In this document: piece after piece, positions 41,705 to 47,040 of the stretch
How positions within the stretch are numbered: position 1 is the first letter of the stretch
Layout: every line of letters starts with the position of its first letter
The notes under the pieces: model-generated
Told to the model about the DNA's origin: nothing
What the model saw: the letters and a program-made list of their open reading frames with translations, nothing else
The model's database searches: none
Assembly: GCA_029976005.1 (NCBI GenBank)
Contig: JARKOQ010000192.1
Span: 1 to 47,040, forward strand
Origin: Aggregatilineales bacterium
Lineage (GTDB): Bacteria > Chloroflexota > Anaerolineae > Aggregatilineales > Ch27
Direction of reading: 5' to 3'
DNA length: 47,040 nt
Made by a program: the position numbers and the translations under genes

Positions 41705-42772
41705 TCAGCGCGGCGCGCTGTCCGGGTCCTGCCGCCAGGTGCGCAGCCCGAACCGGCTGAGGTAGATCGGGATATTGCGCAGCAGGGGATTCTCGGCCTC
41801 GATCTCGCGAATCATGGCGCGCTTCTGGTACGACTGCGGGCCGCACAGCAGCGTCACCGAGCCGCCTTCGCCTCCGGCCCCGTTGACCTTCCAGCCCAGC
41901 GCCCCATGCTCCCGCGCGATCTCGATCACGCGCTGGGCGTCGGCGCTGATCAGGGCCGAGTTCAGGCGACCCTGCGCCTCGGTGTTTTCCGTCATCGCCC
42001 GGCCAAGCGCATCGAAATCGCCCTCGTACAGGGCATCACGTGACTTGCGGGCCGTTACCCGCAGGTCTTCGAGCTGTTTGCAGGTCGGCCCGGCGTCTTC
42101 CAGCTCGCGGATCACCTTTTCGTGCACCTGCGACGAGTCGTGCGTCCGCCCCAGGTAGATCAGGGCCAACCGCCGTTCCAGTTCCCACCAGATCGCGTTC
42201 GGCACCTGGATCGGCGACACCGAGGCGCGCGGGTACTGGTGCATCTCGATGTAGTTGATCCCGCCGTAAGCCGAGCAGAGCTGATCCTGAATTCCCGACT
42301 GGCGCTTGAGCATCTCCGTCTCCACCCGGTGCGCGGCGTAGGCCACCTCGTGGGGCGTCAGGCGGCCCGGAGTCAACTGATCGAGCGCTCCTACCAGGGC
42401 GACCGTCACCGCCGCCGAGGTCCCGGTCGAAGCGCCCGCCGGGGCCTCCGAGAAGATCGTGACCTGGAAGGCCATGTCCTTGGGCACCTTCATCAGCTCA
42501 ATGGTGGCTTCCAGCAGGGGATGGCGATCCCAGCCCGGCGTCTCCGGGTGCAGGACGTAGCGCTCGCCGTAGTTCTCGGCGTAAATGACGATCCGCTCGT
42601 CCTGGCCGTCGTAGGGATAGACCTCGATCTGCACCTCGACATACGGATAGACGCCGATGTTGAAGATTTTGCCGTACTCGGCGAACCAGGTATCCGTCCA
42701 GCCGCCGTTGTCGCAGATGCGGATCGGGGCAACGCTGTTGATCACATACCGGGGTTTGGGCCTGTCGTTCAT
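41705..42772 (-). CDS. GHMP-family sugar kinase (heptose/fucose kinase-like)
   Basis: A 355-residue ATP-dependent kinase of the GHMP superfamily. The N-terminal motif SVAPIRICDNGGWTD (about 13-27) is that of D-glycero-D-manno-heptose-7-phosphate kinase (HddA) and fucokinase types. Motif 2 reads PAGASTGTSAAV (about 116-127), a variant of P-x-x-x-G-L-G-S-S, and motif 3 is GAGGEGGSVTLL near 310. ATG 42772 has AGGGA about 7 bp upstream. The substrate is probably a free or phosphorylated sugar; no other heptose-pathway genes are nearby. Downstream of the Gfo/Idh gene on the same strand by 59 bp. Confidence 0.85.
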   Translation of the reverse strand: MNDRPKPRYVINSVAPIRICDNGGWTDTWFAEYGKIFNIGVYPYVEVQIEVYPYDGQDERIVIYAENYGERYVLHPETPGWDRHPLLEATIELMKVPKDMAFQVTIFSEAPAGASTGTSAAVTVALVGALDQLTPGRLTPHEVAYAAHRVETEMLKRQSGIQDQLCSAYGGINYIEMHQYPRASVSPIQVPNAIWWELERRLALIYLGRTHDSSQVHEKVIRELEDAGPTCKQLEDLRVTARKSRDALYEGDFDALGRAMTENTEAQGRLNSALISADAQRVIEIAREHGALGWKVNGAGGEGGSVTLLCGPQSYQKRAMIREIEAENPLLRNIPIYLSRFGLRTWRQDPDSAPR

Positions 42773-42831
42773 CGGATTCCCTCCAGGTTGAAAGCCCTGC
42801 ACAGGGCTGTCCAGGTCACGCGGATCGCGGG

Positions 42832-44025
42832 TCAGTACCGGATGTCCACCGCCCGGCGCGACTCGGACGACGCGAGGATCGCGTCGCAGATCACGGCGTT
42901 GCGGTAGCCATCCTCGAAGGTCGCCCCATAGGGCGCGACCGGCCGGTCGTTCACGATCGCGTCCAGGAAGTGGTGGAACTCGTGGACGAAGGTGTGCTCC
43001 CAGCCCAGCATGTGGGCGCTTGGCCACCAGTTCGACCAGTACGGATGGTACGGCTCACTCACCAGAACATTGTGGAAACCGCGCGTTTCCTTCGGCTCCT
43101 CCTCCGCCCAGAAAACCTCCAGCTCGTTGAGCCGTTCCAGGTTGAAGCGCAGGGAGCCTTTTTCGGCGTTGATCTCGAAGGTGTTGTGGTTCTTGCGCCC
43201 GTGGCAGAAGCGCGAGGCTTCCAGCGTGCCAATCGCGCCGTTCTCGAACTCGATCAGGGAGATGATCGCGTCGTCCACGTCCACCTGCCCGACCCCGGAG
43301 CCATCCGGCAAGGGCCGTTCCGGCACAAAGGTCTTGGTGATCGCCATGATCTGGCGCGGCTCGCCCACCAGAAAGCGCGCCAGATCGAGGATGTGCGAAG
43401 CCAGGTCGCCCAGCGCACCGCTGCCGGCCAGGGCCTTATCCAGCCGCCAGATGCGCGGGAACTGGGGATCGATGATCCACTCCTGAAGGTACGAGGCCCG
43501 CCAGTGAAAGATGCGGCCCAGCGCCCCGCTTTCGATCAGCCGCCGCGCCTGGACGATCGCCGGGACGAAGCGGTAGTTGAAGGCCACCATGTGCTTGACT
43601 CCGGCCTTTTCCACGGCTTCCAGCATGGCATGGGCTTCTTCCGCCGTGCGGGCCAGCGGCTTCTCGCACAGCACCGCCTTCCCGGCCTGGGCGGCGGCGA
43701 TGCACGGCTCGGCGTGGATGTCGTTGGAGCCGCCGTTATCGAACAGGCCGATCCGATCGTCCTCCACCAGTTGATGCCAATCGGTGGTATGGGAGGCGTA
43801 CCCGTAGCGCCGGGCCGCCTCGGCGACCGCGGCCTCGTTGCGCCCGCAGATCGCCACCAGCTTCGGGATCGCCACCGGAGGATACATCATGTAGGGCAGC
43901 GTCTTGAATGCGTTGGAATGGGCTTTGCCCATGAAGGCATAACCCAGCATCCCGATCCCCACTTCCGGGGCCGCGCCCTCGGCTTTCGGCCCCGCCATGC
44001 TGGTAAAGCCGCCGTCGCCTGCCAT
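42832..44025 (-). CDS. Gfo/Idh/MocA-family NAD(P)-dependent oxidoreductase
   Basis: A 397-residue sugar or inositol dehydrogenase-like protein. The N-terminal Rossmann fold shows IGMLGYAFMGKAHSNAF (about 22-38), the NAD phosphate loop. CEKPLA (about 123-128) contains the catalytic Lys of this family, and the substrate-binding helix SGALGDLASHILDLARFL (about 202-219) contains the conserved Asp and His. The C-terminal beta-sheet ends near 390. ATG 44025 has AGGAGG 4 bp upstream. A perfect palindrome TTGCATGCAA (44036-44045) just ahead of that site is a candidate operator. Confidence 0.93.
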   Translation of the reverse strand: MAGDGGFTSMAGPKAEGAAPEVGIGMLGYAFMGKAHSNAFKTLPYMMYPPVAIPKLVAICGRNEAAVAEAARRYGYASHTTDWHQLVEDDRIGLFDNGGSNDIHAEPCIAAAQAGKAVLCEKPLARTAEEAHAMLEAVEKAGVKHMVAFNYRFVPAIVQARRLIESGALGRIFHWRASYLQEWIIDPQFPRIWRLDKALAGSGALGDLASHILDLARFLVGEPRQIMAITKTFVPERPLPDGSGVGQVDVDDAIISLIEFENGAIGTLEASRFCHGRKNHNTFEINAEKGSLRFNLERLNELEVFWAEEEPKETRGFHNVLVSEPYHPYWSNWWPSAHMLGWEHTFVHEFHHFLDAIVNDRPVAPYGATFEDGYRNAVICDAILASSESRRAVDIRY

Positions 44026-44035
44026 ACTGCCTCCT

Positions 44036-44045
44036 TTGCATGCAA
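44036..44045. promoter_or_regulatory. Palindrome upstream of the Gfo/Idh gene
   Basis: The 10-bp perfect palindrome TTGCATGCAA sits immediately ahead of the AGGAGG ribosome-binding site of the oxidoreductase gene. Its size and CG-free centre are compatible with an operator half-pair, but no regulator gene is adjacent. Confidence 0.3.
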
Positions 44046-44080
44046 CCACGCCACGCCAGTTCGGTCTTGCAGCCCACAAA

Positions 44081-44100
44081 GAGGGCCGCCTACGGCCCTC
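44081..44100 (-). terminator. Terminator after the polytopic glycosyltransferase gene
   Basis: Stem GAGGGCCG (44081-44088) / CGGCCCTC (44093-44100) with loop CCTA, followed on the minus strand by TTTGTGGG. It lies 16 bp after the stop at 44116, so the Gfo/Idh and GHMP genes probably have a separate promoter. Confidence 0.65.
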
Positions 44101-44115
44101 CGCCTGATCCTCTGC

Positions 44116-45681
44116 TTATCCCCCGGCCGCTTCTGCCGGGCACTGGCCGTCCCAGGCCAGCGCGTAAACCACCATGTTCTCTCCCCCGGCGGCGGGCGAC
44201 CACGTTCCCCCCGTCGAATAGACCGGGCACAGGCGCGGGTCAGCCGGGTTCTGGCCCGGAATCTGATCGGGCAGCGCCATCAGGTAGCGCACCCCGCGCG
44301 CCTCCATCAAATTCCACAGGGCCTCCGGATCGCGGATGATCGGGATCACCTCCGGGCTGACCAGTCCGGCCAGGTCCAGGATCGGGCGCGGGGCATAGTA
44401 GCCCACCGCGCCGATGTCGTGCACCGCCAGCAGTTCTTCCGGCGGGAGGTGGCCGTCCAGCCAGCGGGCCGCCGCAACCATCTCGGTCTGGATGATCTGC
44501 ACGTCGCGGACGTACTGCTGCAAGCCGATCCCCCAGAACAGCACGAACAGCACGCCCGCCGTCAGGGCCAGCGCCCGCGCGCCGACCCGTCCGGCCAGCG
44601 ATCCCCGCCCGCGCCGCCACAGCCAGGCCGTTCCCGCCACGCCCACTACGACCAAATGGGGCAGGGCCGGGATCACGTAGCGGCCATGCTGGTAAGGCGC
44701 GGGCAGCCGGGCCGCATACAGCCCCACCAGCGCGACCGCCCACAGGGCCGGGGCCAGCAGCAGCCAATCCCGGCGCGCTTTCATCGCCCGGCGCGCGACG
44801 AGCGCCACGGCGGCCACCCACCCCGGCAGCAGCAAAAGCTGTCCGCCTGCCAGGATGGGCAGCAGCAGGCTGGCGATCCGGCTGGGATACGAAGCCGCCA
44901 GCAGGATCGCGTTCTCGGCCTGTTTGGCCGAGGCCGTGTTGGGCAACAGTTCCCCGCCCAGGCTCATGTTCAGCATGGCGTACGGCACGAACCCGGCCAG
45001 CCAACCCAGGACCGCGCCGGCCGACCAGGTGAACAACCAGCGCCAGCCGGAGCCGGGCCGCGCGATCCACATCAGCAGCCCGATCAGCGCGACCAATCCC
45101 GCGCCCTCCGGCCGGGTCAGGGTCGCCGCCGCACCCACCAGGCCGAACGTCACCCCGCGCCCCAGCACGACCGGCTCCGACCCGCCGGGCGAATCCAGCT
45201 CGCGCCAGCCCAGCCAGACCAGGGCCAGCGTCAGTGTGGCGAAGAGCATCGTCTCCATGCCGGAAGCGCCCGCCCAGATCAGGTGCCAGGCCAGGACGGT
45301 CGCCAGCCCGGCCCATCCCCCCGCCCCGCGCGTGTCGGGCAGCAGCCGGTCGGCCAGCCGGATGGCGATCAGCCCGCCCGCCGCCAGCGCCGCCGCGCCC
45401 AACAGAAAGGTCCACAGCATGTAGGGCAGCCGGAGCAGGTAGCCCACGCTCAACAGCAGGGTATACAGCGGCGCGGTGCTGCCGGCGGAAGGCTCCCCCG
45501 GCACGAACAGCCACTGCCCGCTCTGGGCCAGGTTGCGGGCATAGGTCTGATGAATCCAGGCGTCGTCCAGCGGAAATCCGGCCTCGCCCGCGAGTCCGGC
45601 CGCCAGCATGTAGGCCGCGACACCCGCCGCTGCCAGCGCCACCACGCCCAGATCGCGCCACACTACTTGTCGAGTCTTCAT
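44116..45681 (-). CDS. Polytopic membrane protein, GT39-like glycosyltransferase fold
   Basis: A 521-residue membrane protein. After the first helix (about 12-30), the loop carries AGFPLDDAWIHQTYARNLAQSG (near 35-56), with the Asp-Asp pair that marks GT-C enzymes; this phrasing is common in related Chloroflexota proteins. About ten further helices run to residue 400. The C-terminal 120 residues (about 400-521) form a small extracytoplasmic domain with HDIGAVGYYAPRPILDLAGL. ATG 45681 has GGAG about 8 bp upstream. An extended -10 promoter is at 45745-45753. The sugar donor and acceptor are not readable. Confidence 0.78.
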   Translation of the reverse strand: MKTRQVVWRDLGVVALAAAGVAAYMLAAGLAGEAGFPLDDAWIHQTYARNLAQSGQWLFVPGEPSAGSTAPLYTLLLSVGYLLRLPYMLWTFLLGAAALAAGGLIAIRLADRLLPDTRGAGGWAGLATVLAWHLIWAGASGMETMLFATLTLALVWLGWRELDSPGGSEPVVLGRGVTFGLVGAAATLTRPEGAGLVALIGLLMWIARPGSGWRWLFTWSAGAVLGWLAGFVPYAMLNMSLGGELLPNTASAKQAENAILLAASYPSRIASLLLPILAGGQLLLLPGWVAAVALVARRAMKARRDWLLLAPALWAVALVGLYAARLPAPYQHGRYVIPALPHLVVVGVAGTAWLWRRGRGSLAGRVGARALALTAGVLFVLFWGIGLQQYVRDVQIIQTEMVAAARWLDGHLPPEELLAVHDIGAVGYYAPRPILDLAGLVSPEVIPIIRDPEALWNLMEARGVRYLMALPDQIPGQNPADPRLCPVYSTGGTWSPAAGGENMVVYALAWDGQCPAEAAGG

Positions 45682-45710
45682 GCCGACTCCATGCAGGATG
45701 ATAAGAACTT

Positions 45711-45739
45711 TTGTGCTACGAAATGAAACAGGGTATTGT
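45711..45739 (+). promoter_or_regulatory. Promoter of the AlkZ-like gene
   Basis: TTGTGC (45711-45716), 17 bp, TATTGT (45734-45739), about 37 bp ahead of ATG 45776. Confidence 0.55.
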
Positions 45740-45744
45740 TTAGC

Positions 45745-45753
45745 ATTATACCA
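45745..45753 (-). promoter_or_regulatory. Extended -10 promoter of the polytopic glycosyltransferase gene
   Basis: Minus-strand TGGTATAAT (45753-45745): a perfect -10 with the TGn extension and no good -35. It is 6 bp from the -10 of the divergent AlkZ-like gene, so the two promoters would compete for polymerase. Confidence 0.55.
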
Positions 45754-45775
45754 GTCTCGTCCCAGGAGAAGGTTC

Positions 45776-47038
45776 ATGTCGCCTGCCGCCATCCCCCTTT
45801 CGGCCGCCCGCACCCTGGCCCTGCACGCCCAGGGACTCGCCGCCCCGGACGATCCGTCCACGCCCGCCACGCCGGAGCGCATCCTGGCCGCCGTGGAGCG
45901 GATCGGCTGCGTCCAGATCGACACCCTGCAAATGGTGCAGCGCAGCCAGTACCTGACCGTGTGGAGCCGCGTGGGGAGCTACGATCCAGCCGACTTCGAC
46001 CGGCTGATGTACGCCACGCCGGAAGGGGCCAACACCCGCCGCATGTTCGAGTACTGGCTCCACGCCGCGTGCATCATCCCCCTGGCCGACTTCCGCTACC
46101 GCCTGCCGGTCATGCACCATTACCGCCGGGCCGATGTCGAGCACTGGAACAAACGCTGGCTGGCCGAGAACGGGAACGCGCACCTGCTGGACGAGGTCCG
46201 GGACCGGATCGCCCGGCAAGGTCCGCAGCGGGCCAGTGACTTCGAGCACGACGGCCAGCGCGGGGGAAGCTGGTGGAACTGGAAACCCGCCAAGCGCGCC
46301 CTGGAAGTCCTCTACGATCAGGGTGTCCTGATGGTCGCCGGCCGGGTGAACTTCCAGCGCGTCTACGACCTGGCCGAGCGCGTCCTGCCCGATTGGGTGG
46401 ACACCGCGATCCCCTCCCAGGAGGAGATGCAGCGCGCCCTGGTCGAGCGCGGCGCGCACAGCTTTGGCATCTGCCAGCCGCTCCAGACCGCCGAATATGC
46501 CTACCTCAAGCGCAACCAGATCAGGCCCATTCTGACAGACCTGGTGGCCCAGGGCGTGCTGGCCGAGGTCGAAGTCACCTTGCACGACGGTTCGACGACC
46601 GGCATGGTCGTCCACCGCGATCACCAGGAAGCGCTGGCCCAAATCCTGGACGGCGCGTTGGCCGCCCGGCGCACGACCTTCCTCAGCCCGTTCGACAACC
46701 TGTTCTGGCCCAACAAGCGCGACCAGCAGTTCTGGGGTGTCGAGCAGCGCCTGGAAGCCTACAAACCGGCTCCGCAGCGCATCTGGGGTTACTACTGCCT
46801 GCCCATTGTCCACCGCGATCGGGTCGTGGGCCGCTTCGATCCCAAGCTGGAGCGCAAGACCGGCACGCTACGCCTCAAGGTCCTGGTCCTGGAGCCGGGA
46901 ATCATGCCGGACGACGAGCTGGTCGCGGACGTCGCCGCCGCCATGCGCGACTTCCTGCGCTTCCACCACGCCACGGAACTGGTCATCGAACGCTGCGATC
47001 CGCCGGAACTCGGCCCGAAGCTGCTGGCGGCCCTTTAG
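45776..47038 (+). CDS. AlkZ/YcaQ-like winged-helix DNA glycosylase
   Basis: A 420-residue protein of the HTH_42 (AlkZ/YcaQ/DUF1006) superfamily, whose characterised members unhook interstrand crosslinks or excise alkylated bases. The catalytic loop region reads GCVQIDTL (about 44-51), containing the Gln-x-Asp pair expected of the YcaQ subgroup rather than the Gln-x-Gln of Streptomyces AlkZ. Winged-helix units are suggested at about 10-60, 170-215 and 245-300. The segment FLSPFDNLFWPNKR near 302-315 is family-typical. CCAGGAGAAGG precedes ATG 45776. The stop is the last codon before the window edge. Confidence 0.9.
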   Translation: MSPAAIPLSAARTLALHAQGLAAPDDPSTPATPERILAAVERIGCVQIDTLQMVQRSQYLTVWSRVGSYDPADFDRLMYATPEGANTRRMFEYWLHAACIIPLADFRYRLPVMHHYRRADVEHWNKRWLAENGNAHLLDEVRDRIARQGPQRASDFEHDGQRGGSWWNWKPAKRALEVLYDQGVLMVAGRVNFQRVYDLAERVLPDWVDTAIPSQEEMQRALVERGAHSFGICQPLQTAEYAYLKRNQIRPILTDLVAQGVLAEVEVTLHDGSTTGMVVHRDHQEALAQILDGALAARRTTFLSPFDNLFWPNKRDQQFWGVEQRLEAYKPAPQRIWGYYCLPIVHRDRVVGRFDPKLERKTGTLRLKVLVLEPGIMPDDELVADVAAAMRDFLRFHHATELVIERCDPPELGPKLLAAL

Positions 47039-47040
47039 AA

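Noticed and set aside
42970..45726. A 918-codon open frame on the plus strand
   Set aside because: It lies antisense to the Gfo/Idh and glycosyltransferase genes, which have clear motifs and ribosome-binding sites; the peptide is Arg/Gln/Pro-rich with no domain, as expected from GC-rich codon bias.

Overview
The window is GC-rich, densely coded and mostly made of short operons with 1-10 bp gaps or ATGA/GTGA overlaps. The gene set points to a Chloroflexota bacterium, most likely Anaerolineae-like. This is an inference from protein style: Thr-Pro linkers in LysM and SH3b proteins, STAND-type NTPase regulators, a BTAD regulator, GT39-type membrane glycosyltransferases, and a thin-wall peptidoglycan toolkit. 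No 16S rRNA or other phylogenetic marker gene is present. I see no prophage, insertion sequence or CRISPR array.

Layout, left to right. 1-395: an unassigned left edge, then a sigma70-type promoter. 432-8246 (+): Hsp20 and Lon, an orphan receiver protein, a PHP-AlbA_2 fusion protein, a MogA/MoaB-type protein and a GT39-like membrane protein. 8329-11022 (-): a STAND NTPase with TPRs. 11222-14087: a methyltransferase (+), a lysine-free SH3b lipoprotein (-) and a MaoC-like protein (-). 14242-15905 (+): a cyclophilin and a NarL-type regulator, with tRNA-Val (-) and initiator tRNA-Met (+) between them. 15980-16780 (-): DUF971 and a membrane-anchored helix-hairpin-helix protein. 17019-18305 (+): a BTAD regulator whose NTPase has lost its P-loop. 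18373-20573 (-): tRNA-Arg and a two-gene unit of unrecognised multi-winged-helix proteins. 20796-25263 (-): a LysM, DUF192, M23 endopeptidase and Ca2+/H+ antiporter run. 25456-25866 (-): a CheY-like protein. 26224-29682 (+): secG, a family 5 solute-binding protein, two tRNA-Ser genes and two GNAT acetyltransferases.

29692-35730 is a divergent amino-sugar / peptidoglycan recycling island: murQ and a GlcNAc kinase-like gene on minus; nanE, a ROK kinase and anmK on plus; then a serine beta-lactamase-fold hydrolase on minus that may be an AmiE-type amidase. Together these would convert anhydroMurNAc, MurNAc, ManNAc and GlcNAc to GlcNAc-6-phosphate. 35886-41631 (+) is a two-component system followed by a MacB/FtsX-type ABC transporter; both units carry the same 12-bp motif upstream. 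41705-45681 (-) is a GHMP kinase, a Gfo/Idh oxidoreductase and a polytopic glycosyltransferase-like protein. 45776-47038 (+) is an AlkZ/YcaQ-like DNA glycosylase.

Many intergenic regions contain TTGnnn - 16/17 bp - TAnnnT promoters and strong GC-rich terminators, which makes the transcription-unit map unusually readable. The best candidates for something undescribed are the two-gene winged-helix unit (18504-20573), the PHP-AlbA_2 fusion (3930-5684), the P-loop-less BTAD regulator (17019-18305), and the zinc-motif-less ROK kinase in the recycling island.
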